NCBI RefSeq assembly: GCF_039941195.1
Contig: NZ_JBDVFA010000098.1
Coordinates: 1-64,000 of the forward strand
DNA: 64,000 nt
Reading direction: 5' to 3'
Source of the DNA: Aurantibacter_A sp039941195
GTDB taxonomy: Bacteria; Bacteroidota; Bacteroidia; Flavobacteriales; Flavobacteriaceae
The position numbers and the translations under genes were made by a program. Position 1 is the stretch's first letter; the number at the start of each line of letters is the position of its first letter. Below, in pieces: positions 1-8,288 of the stretch. Below the pieces are notes generated by a model, which saw nothing but the letters and a program-made list of their open reading frames with translations, was not told the origin of the DNA and ran no database searches.

Positions 1-190
1 CTTCTTTTTGCTTTGCGTTTAATGAAGTTTTAGCATTACTTAAGTTTAGGTAATTAGCCAAGGCATTCTCAGAATGCGCATAAGCGGCATAAAGGTTTGG
101 CACAAAACCAACTGCTTTTTCTAAATTGTCGAAAATTGCTTGATTACTCGTACTTACTTCTTCTCTTTTTGGAACATTAATATTGCTCAT
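1..190 (-). CDS. Carboxymuconolactone decarboxylase (AhpD-like) family protein, cut by the left edge
   Basis: An ATG at 190 opens a frame that stays open for 63 codons to the window edge, so the C-terminal part is missing. The visible N-terminus contains AIFDNLEKAVGFVPNLYAAY and LANYLNL, which is how small alkylhydroperoxidase-like (AhpD/CMD fold) proteins begin. Members are peroxidase-related or of unknown substrate. Their usual CxxC active-site pair lies further on and cannot be checked here. The next two genes upstream on the same strand are a possible 51-aa ORF and an AraC regulator, and the leader carries repeated and palindromic sequence, so regulation by that AraC protein is plausible. 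The family call is fairly sure; the function is unknown. Confidence 0.7.
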   Translation of the reverse strand, partial: MSNINVPKREEVSTSNQAIFDNLEKAVGFVPNLYAAYAHSENALANYLNLSNAKTSLNAKQKE

Positions 191-203
191 AATAAATTCA
201 TTT

Positions 204-278
204 AGTGGACATTTCTATAATTATAGAAATATCATGTTTATAAAATATTTAGTTGTGGACAGTATTTAAAAGCTGTCC
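204..278. promoter_or_regulatory. Palindrome and repeats in the leader of the CMD-family gene
   Basis: Positions 211-230 form a perfect 20-nt palindrome, ATTTCTATAATTATAGAAAT. GTGGACA occurs at 205-211 and 256-262 as a direct repeat, and GGACAG (257-262) pairs with CTGTCC (273-278) as an inverted repeat. Read on the minus strand, the two direct repeats continue similarly into CTAAAT. The block sits 15 to 90 nt upstream of the minus-strand ATG at 190. It could be an operator for the neighbouring AraC protein; part of it could instead be a terminator for the small ORF. Confidence 0.4.
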
Positions 279-281
279 GTT

Positions 282-437
282 TTAAAATTGTAAAAATGAT
301 TTTTCGCCATCACAATAAAAATCATGATGATACATTTGATCACAATGAACTTCTACATTAATTGATTTTAATGGAGCTTTCTTACCTTTTCTGAAGATTT
401 CAATTAAATTGAAAATGGATTTTATTGGTGTATTCAT
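282..437 (-). CDS. Possible small protein of 51 aa
   Basis: Unrecognised. The ATG at 437 starts a 51-residue frame beginning MNTPIKSIFNLIEIFRKGKK: a short hydrophobic/basic start followed by a His/Cys/Tyr-rich tail with no known motif. A -7-like box (CATCTTTG, minus strand 462-469) lies about 25 nt upstream of this ATG, so I preferred it to the longer TTG-initiated frame starting at 464. The ORF lies between the AraC regulator and the CMD-family gene on the same strand. It could equally be a noncoding leader or chance. Confidence 0.35.
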   Translation of the reverse strand: MNTPIKSIFNLIEIFRKGKKAPLKSINVEVHCDQMYHHDFYCDGEKSFLQF

Positions 438-461
438 CTTGCTTTGTTTTTTATTACATTG

Positions 462-469
462 CAAAGATG
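462..469 (-). promoter_or_regulatory. Possible -7 promoter box upstream of the 51-aa ORF
   Basis: The minus strand reads CATCTTTG followed by CA, one mismatch from the Bacteroidetes -7 consensus TAnnTTTG. No clear -33 TTG is seen at the right distance. Confidence 0.3.
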
Positions 470-534
470 CGACTGAAATGGAGGTATTTTTTAGGAAGTA
501 TTGCCCGTTGGCATGTAGAAATTTCCCTTTATAC

Positions 535-1377
535 TTATACAGTCTCTAATTCTCGGAATTGTGAAGGAGAATAACCCGTCATTTTTTTAAAAAAACGGCT
601 AAAATGTGCAGGATCATTAAACCCTAATTCATGTGCTATTTCCTGATTTTGCTTATCTGAAAATGTTATGAGTCTCTTAGCTTCAAGCGCTATTCGATTC
701 AAAATTATCTGTTGAGGCGAATTTTGATTATAAAGGGCAAAAAGGTTGGAAAGCGTTTTCGGGCTTTTAAAAAGTAAATCAGCATAATCGCTAACTTTCC
801 TTTTAGTCTTAAAATGTGTGTCGACCAAAACATTAAATTTTCGAACAACATCTATTTGCTCATTATCTAGCGTTTTAACTATAAGCTGTTCTTTTGCTAA
901 TCTAGTACACATAATAATTAGGCGTTTTAATAGCATTTGCAACATATCGCCTTGAATTCTATCGGGTGTAGAAAATTCATCTAAAAACACTTCATAAAAA
1001 GTATTAAACTTTCGAAATTGGTTTTCAGGAATAGTAATAATTGGCAGGTCTTGAGTTCCAAAGAATAATATACCATTGCAAGAAACTTCAGCATCGTGAT
1101 CATTAATACAGTAAAATTCTCTATTGAAAAGAAAAGCAGTTAAAGGTTGTTGTGTAGGTTTATACGAAACATGTTGTAAATAAGTAGTGGTTATTAATTG
1201 GTTTGGTAATAACTGAATTGATAAACCATCTATTTCAACGAATACCGTTTCTATATTTCTATTCCAAAGAATACTAATAGTACTAGAACGATTTGAGAAA
1301 AGATTCTCATTTTTTTTAATATCATCTGTAAATCCAAGAATAGATCCAATTTTGGCATCGTGAAATTCATATTTCAT
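535..1377 (-). CDS. AraC-family transcriptional regulator
   Basis: A 280-aa cytoplasmic DNA-binding protein. Residues about 185-278 form the two helix-turn-helix AraC domain: a first HTH around DYADLLFKSPKTLSNLF and the typical second HTH with signature IAHELGFNDPAHFSRFFKK ending in GYSPSQFR. The N-terminal 170 residues are a cupin-like sensor region of unknown ligand. The gene lies upstream of, and on the same strand as, the CMD-family gene, a pairing that suggests it controls that gene. A hairpin separates it from pyk. The inducer is unknown. Confidence 0.9.
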   Translation of the reverse strand: MKYEFHDAKIGSILGFTDDIKKNENLFSNRSSTISILWNRNIETVFVEIDGLSIQLLPNQLITTTYLQHVSYKPTQQPLTAFLFNREFYCINDHDAEVSCNGILFFGTQDLPIITIPENQFRKFNTFYEVFLDEFSTPDRIQGDMLQMLLKRLIIMCTRLAKEQLIVKTLDNEQIDVVRKFNVLVDTHFKTKRKVSDYADLLFKSPKTLSNLFALYNQNSPQQIILNRIALEAKRLITFSDKQNQEIAHELGFNDPAHFSRFFKKMTGYSPSQFRELETV

Positions 1378-1461
1378 TTTTCTACAGGCTTATTAGTTGA
1401 TTTTAAAGATAGCTTTAGTCTCAATTAAACCGCATAGCTTACAAATTATTCAAAAACCAAA

Positions 1462-1487
1462 AATCCTGATTTAAAAAAATCAGGATT
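1462..1487 (-). terminator. Hairpin downstream of pyk
   Basis: AATCCTGATTT (1462-1472) pairs with AAATCAGGATT (1477-1487) across a 4-nt loop, an 11-bp stem just after the pyk stop codon. The T-tract on the minus side is interrupted, so termination may be moderate. It separates the acpP-pyk gene run from the AraC gene. Confidence 0.6.
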
Positions 1488-1518
1488 CTCGAATTATTTA
1501 ATTGATATGTATATTCTC

Positions 1519-2961
1519 TTAAAAACTACAACTTTCTATTTCTGTAACTCTTAGGGTATTTACCATACCCTTATCTTTAATAGGCATAGCTGCAAGACTA
1601 ATTAGCATATCCCCAACATCTAAAAAGCCTTTCTTACAAGCAATAGCGTTAACATCCTCAATAGTTTCATCAGTAGAAACATATCTATCATAATAAAAAG
1701 CTTTTACTCCCCAAAGTAGATTTAATTGGGTTAAAATTCTTCTATTTGATGTAAAAACAAGAATATGGGCACTTGGTCTCCACGCAGAAATTTGAAAAGC
1801 AGTATATCCACTATTTGTTAATGTTGAAATAGCTTTAGCCTTAATTTCATTTGCCATAAAAGCAGCGTGATAACAAACTGATTTTGTTATATATCTTTTT
1901 GTTCTAATATGTGGAGGATCATGTGGCACATGAATTAAATCAGACCCTTCAACACTTTGTAAGATACTAGCCATTTTTTCAATTACTTGCACCGGATAAT
2001 TACCTACAGAGGTTTCACCAGAAAGCATAACTGCATCAGCACCGTCCATAACTGAGTTAGCAACATCATTTACTTCTGCCCGTGTTGGAGTAAGGCTAGT
2101 AATCATAGTTTCCATCATTTGCGTAGCAATAATCACAGGTATTCTTGCTTTTTTAGCACGTAATACTAATTGCTTTTGAATTAATGGGACTTCTTGTGCA
2201 GGAACCTCAACACCTAAATCACCCCTTGCAACCATTAAACCATCGCAATGAGCAACAATCTTGTCTATATTCTCTACAGCTTCTGGTTTTTCAATTTTTG
2301 CGATAATTGGAATTTTATGATCAGAATGTTCCTCAATAATCTTTCTAAGGTCAATACAATCTTGTTCAAAGCGCACGAAAGATAATGCTATCCAATCTAC
2401 CTGTTGTCCAATAGCAAATATGGCATCGTTCACGTCTTTCTCTGTAAGTGCAGGTAGCGATATATTAGTATTCGGAAGGTTTACACCCTTTTTAGATTTT
2501 AGCGGTCCACCTTGTATAACTTTTGCCTTAACAGTATCTGTTCCGTTCGTTTTTACTACCTCAAATATTAGCTTACCATCATCAAGTAAAACACGTTCAC
2601 CTGCTTTCACATCTTTTGGAAAAGCGGCATAATTCATATAAACTCTTTCGGCAGTACCTTCGAATGGCGTACCAGTAACAAAATCGATTTCATCACCTGG
2701 TGCTACAACAATTTCGCCACCCATAACGCCAACTCGTAATTTAGGTCCTTGTAAATCTCCAAGAATAGAAACATTCGTACCTAGTTCTTCATTAAGTTCT
2801 CGGATTATCTTTATACGTTCTTTAACTCCATCGTAATCTGCATGTGAAAAATTAATACGAAAGACATCGGTACCGGCCAATATCATTTCTTTCAGCACCT
2901 CTTTCTTAGATGTTGCTGGCCCAAGGGTTGCAACTATTTTGGTTTTTTTCTGTACAGGCAT
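1519..2961 (-). CDS. pyk: Pyruvate kinase
   Basis: Cytoplasmic glycolytic enzyme converting phosphoenolpyruvate and ADP to pyruvate and ATP. At 480 aa it has normal family length. It begins with the classic KKTKIVATLGPAT and FRINFSHA, and has the active-site region IIAKIEKPEAVENI, the metal-binding VARGDLGVEV, and IATQMMETM. A B domain (about residues 70-170) and a C-terminal regulatory domain are present. The stop codon of the IPExxxVDY gene lies 2 nt upstream of the start, so the two are almost certainly co-transcribed at the end of the acpP-fabF-rnc run. Confidence 0.97.
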   Translation of the reverse strand: MPVQKKTKIVATLGPATSKKEVLKEMILAGTDVFRINFSHADYDGVKERIKIIRELNEELGTNVSILGDLQGPKLRVGVMGGEIVVAPGDEIDFVTGTPFEGTAERVYMNYAAFPKDVKAGERVLLDDGKLIFEVVKTNGTDTVKAKVIQGGPLKSKKGVNLPNTNISLPALTEKDVNDAIFAIGQQVDWIALSFVRFEQDCIDLRKIIEEHSDHKIPIIAKIEKPEAVENIDKIVAHCDGLMVARGDLGVEVPAQEVPLIQKQLVLRAKKARIPVIIATQMMETMITSLTPTRAEVNDVANSVMDGADAVMLSGETSVGNYPVQVIEKMASILQSVEGSDLIHVPHDPPHIRTKRYITKSVCYHAAFMANEIKAKAISTLTNSGYTAFQISAWRPSAHILVFTSNRRILTQLNLLWGVKAFYYDRYVSTDETIEDVNAIACKKGFLDVGDMLISLAAMPIKDKGMVNTLRVTEIESCSF

Positions 2962-2963
2962 TC

Positions 2964-3419
2964 CTAAAATATTAAATTGTTTTTTGAATTTAGTTTATCA
3001 CAATCCACCATATATACGGCCATTATGCTTGGTATTTCTTGGATATTTTTCAACGAAATATCTCCTATTTCTTGGTCTATTTTAATAAAATAATCAACTT
3101 CTTTGTGCTCTGGCACTAAAAGATGTTTTGCAGTCGAAGGCATGTCTTTAAAAAGACCTGTCATATTTACGACACCTTGACTGTTAGAACTATTTGGAAA
3201 AAGCGACCAATAACTATCCGTTTTTTCATTGAACCACTCAAACATGGCAAATGAAAGATTTTGACCTAATTCTAAATCCTTTTTAGTTCTTTTAAATTGA
3301 GCTTTCAAAGTTGAGTTAAGGGCATATACCAAAGCATGATCATCTAAATTGCTATGAATGGCGATGAGCATGAACCATTCATCATAAAAATCTTCTAAGA
3401 TCTTATGCTTTGTCCCCAT
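2964..3419 (-). CDS. IPExxxVDY family protein
   Basis: A 151-aa protein starting MGTKHKILEDFYDEWFMLIA. I chose the ATG at 3419 over an upstream in-frame start, whose 17 extra residues look like translated leader. The body (LIAIHSNLDDHALVYALN, FAMFEWFNEKTDSYWSL) and a C-terminal motif IPSIMAVYMVDCDK match a Bacteroidetes-specific family named for an IPExxxVDY-like motif; here Glu is Ser and VDY is VDC-like, so the signature is degenerate. The family regularly lies between rnc and pyk in flavobacteria, as here. The function is unknown. Confidence 0.8.
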   Translation of the reverse strand: MGTKHKILEDFYDEWFMLIAIHSNLDDHALVYALNSTLKAQFKRTKKDLELGQNLSFAMFEWFNEKTDSYWSLFPNSSNSQGVVNMTGLFKDMPSTAKHLLVPEHKEVDYFIKIDQEIGDISLKNIQEIPSIMAVYMVDCDKLNSKNNLIF

Positions 3420-3535
3420 AATGATGTAAAAGCGAAATGTAAATATAGGCTTATTACCTAAAACCACCATAAAATTTTACTACGCTATTTAAATATGTGC
3501 AAAGGATAACGTTATAGTAATATTCTAATACGGTT

Positions 3536-4273
3536 TTAAGACTTGTTCATCTTGTCCTGTAATGCAAAAAAAGCTCTTTTAGAAGCTCGTTCTTCTGCCT
3601 TTTTTTTAGAGGTTGCCCTTGCTTTAGCTATTACTTGATCATCAATGGATAGTTTTACAGCGAAATGCTTTAAAGCATCATTTCCACTATCTTCATAAAC
3701 ATTAAAATCAAAAGTTTTCTTTTGTTTTTGACACCATTCAATCACCAAACTCTTATAACTTATTACGCGGCCTTCTAATTGTTCTATATCTACATATGGA
3801 TCTATTACTCGCTGATGAATAAATTTCTCGCAATAATTATAACCTCTATCCAAATAAATAGCACCCACCAAAGCTTCAAAGACGTTGCCATGTATATTAT
3901 CACCAAAATGCGTTTTTGGAATCCTACTATGAACAAACTGTATTAAATTTAAGTCTTTCCCTAACTCATTTAAGTGCTTTCTACTAACTATTTTGGACCT
4001 CATTTTGGTTAAGTATCCTTCATCCCCTTCAGGAACTTCATCGTACAAATATTTTGAAATTATAGTACCCAACATAGAATCGCCTAAAAACTCTAGACGT
4101 TCATAATTCATAGGATTACCTTCTTCATCTTTTTTATTTGCAGATCGATGTAAAAAGGCTTTTTTATATATATCAAGCGACTTTGGCTTAAAACCAAGAA
4201 TATTAGTCATTCCCAAAAAAAAATCCCCATCCTCTTTAGAATGGGAATTGAATAAATTGGAAGCAAAATTCAT
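3536..4273 (-). CDS. rnc: Ribonuclease III
   Basis: Double-strand-specific endoribonuclease for rRNA and structured RNA processing, acting as a dimer. At 245 aa it has the RNase III signature ERLEFLGDSMLGTIISKYL near residue 60 with the catalytic acidic residues, a second acidic site in NVFEALVGAIYLDRGY, and a C-terminal double-stranded RNA-binding domain (about 175-243) ending ATSKKKAEERASKRAFFAL. It sits 8 nt downstream of fabF on the same strand, the usual lipid-to-rnc order in Bacteroidetes. Confidence 0.97.
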   Translation of the reverse strand: MNFASNLFNSHSKEDGDFFLGMTNILGFKPKSLDIYKKAFLHRSANKKDEEGNPMNYERLEFLGDSMLGTIISKYLYDEVPEGDEGYLTKMRSKIVSRKHLNELGKDLNLIQFVHSRIPKTHFGDNIHGNVFEALVGAIYLDRGYNYCEKFIHQRVIDPYVDIEQLEGRVISYKSLVIEWCQKQKKTFDFNVYEDSGNDALKHFAVKLSIDDQVIAKARATSKKKAEERASKRAFFALQDKMNKS

Positions 4274-4281
4274 TTCTTAGC

Positions 4282-5532
4282 TTAACTTATTTTTTTAAAA
4301 ACAACGCATGCATTGTGTCCACCAAAACCAAAAGTATTACTCATAGCAACATTTACCTCTCTTTCTTGAGCTTCGTTCAAGGTTAAATTTAGGTTTGGGT
4401 CAATATTTTCATCCACAGTTGTATGATTAATTGTCGGAGGAACTAAATTATGTTTCATAGCCAAAATTGATGCAATTGCCTCAATAGCACCTGCAGCACC
4501 AAGTAAATGCCCAGTCATCGATTTTGTTGAATTAATATTAATGTTAGCCGCATGTTTACCAAAAACTGTTGATATAGCTTTTAATTCGGCAACATCTCCT
4601 AAGGGAGTAGAAGTACCATGCGTATTTATGGCATCAACTTCATCGAGGCCAATTCCAGCATCCCTTAAGCAGTTCTCCATTACTTTAACCACTCCTATTC
4701 CATCAGGATGTGGAGCTGTCATATGGTACGCATCACTAGAAAGACCACCACCAGCTACTTCTGCATAAATTTTTGCACCTCTCGCTTTAGCGTGTTCGTA
4801 TTCTTCTAATATTAGTGCGCCTGCACCTTCTCCTAAAACAAAACCATCTCTGGTAGCATCAAAAGGTCTGGATGCTGTTTCGGGACTTTCGTTTCTTTTA
4901 GACAAGGCATGCATTGCACTAAAACCACCCATACCAGCAATTGTAACGGCAGCTTCACTACCACCAGTAACAACTACATCGCAATGTCCAAGTCTAATAT
5001 AATTTAGAGCATCTATCATTGCATTAGCCGCAGAAGCACAAGCCGAAACAGTTGTGTAATTTGGCCCCATAAAACCATGTTTAATAGAGATATGACCAGG
5101 TGCAATATCTGCAATCATTTTTGGTATAAAGAATGGATTAAAACGAGGTGTTCCATCTCCTTCTGCAAAGTTCATAACTTCATCTTGAAAGGTTTGAATT
5201 CCTCCAATACCCGCACCCCAGATTACACCAACACGAAATTTATCAACAGCTTCAAGATCCAAATTAGAATCTTTTATAGCCTCATCTGAAGATATTAGTG
5301 CAAATTGCGCAAATCTATCAAGCTTACGAGCTTCTTTTCTATCAAAATAATCCTCAGGATTATAATTTTTGATTTCACAAGCAAACTTTGTTTTGAACTT
5401 ATCGGTTTCGAAATGGGTAACCGTGGCGGAACCACTTTTTCCGCTTTTTAAACCTTCCCAATATTCCTCTACGTTATTTCCTATAGGTGTTAAAGCACCC
5501 AATCCTGTAACTACAACTCTTTTTAATTGCAT
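4282..5532 (-). CDS. fabF: 3-oxoacyl-[acyl-carrier-protein] synthase II (KAS II)
   Basis: Condensing enzyme that elongates acyl-ACP with malonyl-ACP in fatty-acid synthesis. Starting at the ATG at 5532 (MQLKRVVVTGLGALTPIGNN) gives 416 aa, the normal length; an upstream in-frame extension is leader sequence. The Cys-His-His triad is visible: TVSACASAANAM (Cys about 165), NTHGTSTPLGD and SMTGHLLGAAG. The C-terminus has NTFGFGGHNA. acpP lies 99 nt upstream, separated by a hairpin with a T-run that probably lowers fabF expression relative to acpP. Confidence 0.97.
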   Translation of the reverse strand: MQLKRVVVTGLGALTPIGNNVEEYWEGLKSGKSGSATVTHFETDKFKTKFACEIKNYNPEDYFDRKEARKLDRFAQFALISSDEAIKDSNLDLEAVDKFRVGVIWGAGIGGIQTFQDEVMNFAEGDGTPRFNPFFIPKMIADIAPGHISIKHGFMGPNYTTVSACASAANAMIDALNYIRLGHCDVVVTGGSEAAVTIAGMGGFSAMHALSKRNESPETASRPFDATRDGFVLGEGAGALILEEYEHAKARGAKIYAEVAGGGLSSDAYHMTAPHPDGIGVVKVMENCLRDAGIGLDEVDAINTHGTSTPLGDVAELKAISTVFGKHAANININSTKSMTGHLLGAAGAIEAIASILAMKHNLVPPTINHTTVDENIDPNLNLTLNEAQEREVNVAMSNTFGFGGHNACVVFKKIS

Positions 5533-5563
5533 GAACCGCTTTTTTATTGAGCAAAGTGAAATT

Positions 5564-5601
5564 AAAAAAAAATATCCATGCAGCATCGTACCACATGGAT
5601 A
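5564..5601 (-). terminator. Attenuating terminator between acpP and fabF
   Basis: On the minus strand an 8-bp stem (TATCCATG at 5594-5601 and CATGGATA at 5573-5580) with a 13-nt loop is followed directly by nine T (5564-5572). This is intrinsic-terminator architecture in an operon gap. It would let acpP be transcribed more than fabF, rnc and pyk. Efficiency cannot be judged from sequence. Confidence 0.55.
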
Positions 5602-5631
5602 ATTTTTAAATCTTATCAAGTAAGCATAAAA

Positions 5632-5865
5632 TTATTTCGCTTCTTCTATATAACTGATGGCTTGACCTACAGTAGCGATATTTTCTGCTTGGTCATCCGG
5701 AATTTGAATATCGAATTCTTTTTCGAATTCCATGATCAACTCGACGGTGTCCAATGAATCGGCCCCTAGGTCGTTCGTAAAGCTAGCTTCTGATACTACT
5801 TCGTTTTCATCAACACCCAATTTATCAATGATGATAGCTTTTACTCTTGATGCAATGTCTGACAT
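5632..5865 (-). CDS. acpP: Acyl carrier protein
   Basis: A small acidic cytoplasmic carrier of growing acyl chains. It is 77 aa with the phosphopantetheine attachment motif GADSLDTVELIM (Ser37) and the canonical second helix FEKEFDIQIPDDQA. First gene of the run acpP-fabF-rnc-IPExxxVDY-pyk. A perfect -7 box lies 32 nt upstream of the ATG. Confidence 0.98.
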   Translation of the reverse strand: MSDIASRVKAIIIDKLGVDENEVVSEASFTNDLGADSLDTVELIMEFEKEFDIQIPDDQAENIATVGQAISYIEEAK

Positions 5866-5896
5866 AATAATTTGGTTTTATAATTTTAACTGATGG

Positions 5897-5904
5897 CAAA
5901 AATA
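5897..5904 (-). promoter_or_regulatory. -7 promoter box for acpP
   Basis: The minus strand reads TATTTTTG, an exact match to TAnnTTTG, 32 nt upstream of the acpP start. The -33 region lacks a clear TTG at 19-21 nt. Confidence 0.5.
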
Positions 5905-6021
5905 AAAAACTTTAGATTAATAACACTATTTACGGTTAAAATGTACTCTATTTTAAAAAATTTACCACAAGTGTGTTAATTTCGTCCTGTATTTATTTAA
6001 ACAATAATCGATGTTTTACTC

Positions 6022-6594
6022 ATGAAAAAAATAGTACTATTTGCCTCTGGTTCTGGATCTAATGTTGAAAACATCGTACGTTACTTTCAAGAGAATAACA
6101 GTTCAGTTATTGCCTCCGTCGTACTAACTAACAAAAGCGATGCCAAAGTTATTGATAGATGTAATAGATTAAATATCAGTTGTTTATACTTCAACAAAAA
6201 TGCCTTCTATAAAACCAATGTCATTAGAGACCTTTTAATAAACACAAAACCAGACTTAATAATTCTCGCAGGGTTTCTTTGGAAAATGCCTGAAAATATT
6301 ATTCAAGATTTTCCTACAAAAATTATAAACATTCATCCCGCTTTATTACCAAAATATGGCGGCAAAGGAATGTATGGAAATAATGTTCATAAAGCTGTAA
6401 AAGAGAATAATGAACCCGAAACTGGCATAACAATACATTATGTAAATGAAAATTATGATGAAGGTGCCATTATTTTTCAAGCCAAAACTCCGGTTTTTGA
6501 AAATGATAGTGTAGCTGAAATAGCAGTAAAGGTTCATAAATTAGAATATGAACATTTTCCACGTACAATTAAAAAATTATTATTTGACAACTAA
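6022..6594 (+). CDS. purN: Phosphoribosylglycinamide formyltransferase
   Basis: Transfers a formyl group from 10-formyl-THF to GAR in purine synthesis. At 190 aa it is a typical PurN, with the nucleotide-binding start VLFASGSGSNVENIV, the catalytic stretch INIHPALLPKYGGKGMYG, and the conserved GITIHYVNENYDEGAIIFQ containing the active-site Asp. It is transcribed divergently from acpP across about 156 nt. Its stop overlaps the start of the RNase H gene by one base (TAATG), indicating translational coupling. Confidence 0.95.
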   Translation: MKKIVLFASGSGSNVENIVRYFQENNSSVIASVVLTNKSDAKVIDRCNRLNISCLYFNKNAFYKTNVIRDLLINTKPDLIILAGFLWKMPENIIQDFPTKIINIHPALLPKYGGKGMYGNNVHKAVKENNEPETGITIHYVNENYDEGAIIFQAKTPVFENDSVAEIAVKVHKLEYEHFPRTIKKLLFDN

Positions 6595-7229
6595 TGGCCA
6601 AAAAAAAGAAATTTTATGTGGTGTGGAAGGGCAAAAATACAGGCATTTTCGAGACTTGGAATGATTGCAAAGCTCAAATATCTGGTTACAAAGGCGCTCA
6701 ATACAAGTCCTTTTCAACATTTACAGAGGCAAAAAAGGCATTTAACGGAAATTATAGCGATTACAGTAAAAAAAGCAAAGTACCCACTAAAATTTCACAA
6801 GAAGATTTATTAAAGTTTGGCACACCAAATTATCATTCTATTGCTGTTGACGCAGCATCTAGTGGTAATCCAGGTATAATGGAGTACCAAGGCGTAGACA
6901 CCAAAACCAAAAAACTATTATTTAAACAAGGTCCTTTTAAACAAGGAACTAATAATATAGGTGAATTTTTAGCCTTAGTACATGGATTAGCTTATTTAAA
7001 AGAACGCAAGAGTAACCGCATACTTTACACTGATTCCAGAATAGCAATGAGTTGGATTCGCAAAAAAACCTGCAATACCAAGCTTGAAGAAACTGCTAAA
7101 AACAAAGAACTTTTCAATTTAATAAGAAGAGCCCTTAAATGGCTTAAAGAAAATGATTATAATACGCCAATAGTAAAATGGGAAACCAAAGTTTGGGGGG
7201 AAATTCCTGCAGATTTTGGCCGTAAATAA
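6594..7229 (+). CDS. RNase H1 with N-terminal viroplasmin domain
   Basis: A 211-aa protein that cleaves RNA in RNA-DNA hybrids. Residues about 4-50 (KFYVVWKGKNTGIFETW, FSTFTEAKKAF) are the viroplasmin/hybrid-binding domain; residues about 80-205 are the RNase H fold with acidic residues in AVDAASSGNPG, NNIGEFLALVHGLAYL and LYTDSRIAMSWI. The start overlaps the purN stop. This eukaryote-like RNase H1 layout with a hybrid-binding domain is common in Bacteroidetes. Confidence 0.93.
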   Translation: MAKKKKFYVVWKGKNTGIFETWNDCKAQISGYKGAQYKSFSTFTEAKKAFNGNYSDYSKKSKVPTKISQEDLLKFGTPNYHSIAVDAASSGNPGIMEYQGVDTKTKKLLFKQGPFKQGTNNIGEFLALVHGLAYLKERKSNRILYTDSRIAMSWIRKKTCNTKLEETAKNKELFNLIRRALKWLKENDYNTPIVKWETKVWGEIPADFGRK

Positions 7230-7289
7230 ATCGGTTACAAATATTGATAACTTGATTTCTTCTAATCTCATTTTTAGCAATACAAAACG

Positions 7290-7297
7290 TATATTTG
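7290..7297 (+). promoter_or_regulatory. -7 promoter box for the PfkB kinase gene
   Basis: TATATTTG matches TAnnTTTG exactly, 20 nt before the ATG at 7318. No TTG lies at standard -33 spacing. Confidence 0.45.
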
Positions 7298-7317
7298 CAG
7301 CTTAATTTTTTACATAA

Positions 7318-8244
7318 ATGAGCAAACTTCTGATTGTAGGCACGGTAGCTTTTGACGAAATTGAAACTCCTTTCGGAAAGACTGATAAAATATTAGGAGG
7401 TGCAGGCACTTTTATTGGTTTGTCAGCTTCTCAGTTTGAGGTGTCTTCAGCAATAGTTTCGGTAGTTGGCGAAGATTTACCTCAAGAATATCTCGATTTA
7501 CTTAAGAGTAAGAACATTGATATTTCAGGAATTGAAATTGTAAAAGGAGGAAAAACTTTTTATTGGAAAGGAAAATACCACAACGATTTAAATTCTCGTG
7601 ACACTTTAGTTACGGAATTAAATACATTGGCTGATTTTAATCCAATTGTTCCTGAAAATTTCAAGAATGCAGAAGTAGTTATGTTAGGCAATCTTCATCC
7701 AAGCATTCAAATGGATGTAATAAATCAAATGACTGAACGACCAAAACTCATCATATTAGATACGATGAATTTTTGGATGGATAATGCACTTGACGAATTA
7801 TTAGCTGTAATTAAAAAGGTAGACGTTATAACCATTAACGACGAGGAAGCACGACAACTTACCAATGAGTATTCTCTTATTAAGGCGGCCAAAGCGATTC
7901 ATAAAATGGGTCCAAAATATGTGGTTATCAAAAAAGGTGAGCACGGAGCATTATTATTTAATAATGGCAATATATTCTTTGCCCCCGCACTACCTTTAGA
8001 AGAGGTATTTGACCCAACAGGAGCAGGAGATACTTTTGCAGGTGGTTTTTCTGGTTACTTAGCAGCTACAGAAGACACTAGTTTTGAAAATTTAAAAAAG
8101 GCAGTTATCCATGGTTCTAATCTGGCATCGTTTTGCGTTGAACGATTCGGTACAGAACGTATGGAAAACTTAAAACGCGACGAAGTAAGTAAAAGGCTTC
8201 ATCAGTTTAAGGCCCTTACACAATTTGACATAGAAATAGAATAA
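7318..8244 (+). CDS. PfkB-family carbohydrate/nucleoside kinase
   Basis: A 308-aa ribokinase-fold kinase. The N-terminal substrate region (KILGGAGTFIGLSASQF) and the C-terminal ATP/anion-hole signature DPTGAGDTFAGGFSGYLA with its catalytic Asp are clear. The substrate is unknown: the family covers ribokinase, fructokinase, adenosine kinase and others. It sits between purN/rnh and the PurF-like gene, which is compatible with, but does not prove, a nucleoside or ribose-linked role. A terminator follows directly. Confidence 0.88.
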   Translation: MSKLLIVGTVAFDEIETPFGKTDKILGGAGTFIGLSASQFEVSSAIVSVVGEDLPQEYLDLLKSKNIDISGIEIVKGGKTFYWKGKYHNDLNSRDTLVTELNTLADFNPIVPENFKNAEVVMLGNLHPSIQMDVINQMTERPKLIILDTMNFWMDNALDELLAVIKKVDVITINDEEARQLTNEYSLIKAAKAIHKMGPKYVVIKKGEHGALLFNNGNIFFAPALPLEEVFDPTGAGDTFAGGFSGYLAATEDTSFENLKKAVIHGSNLASFCVERFGTERMENLKRDEVSKRLHQFKALTQFDIEIE

Positions 8245-8250
8245 ATACAT

Positions 8251-8274
8251 GCCCTGAAAAAACAGGGCTTTTTT
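8251..8274 (+). terminator. Rho-independent terminator after the PfkB kinase gene
   Basis: GCCCTG (8251-8256), loop AAAAAA, CAGGGC (8263-8268), then TTTTTT. It ends the purN-rnh-pfkB stretch 14 nt before the PurF-like gene, so that gene may need its own promoter or read-through. Confidence 0.8.
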
Positions 8275-8288
8275 AATACCTATATATA

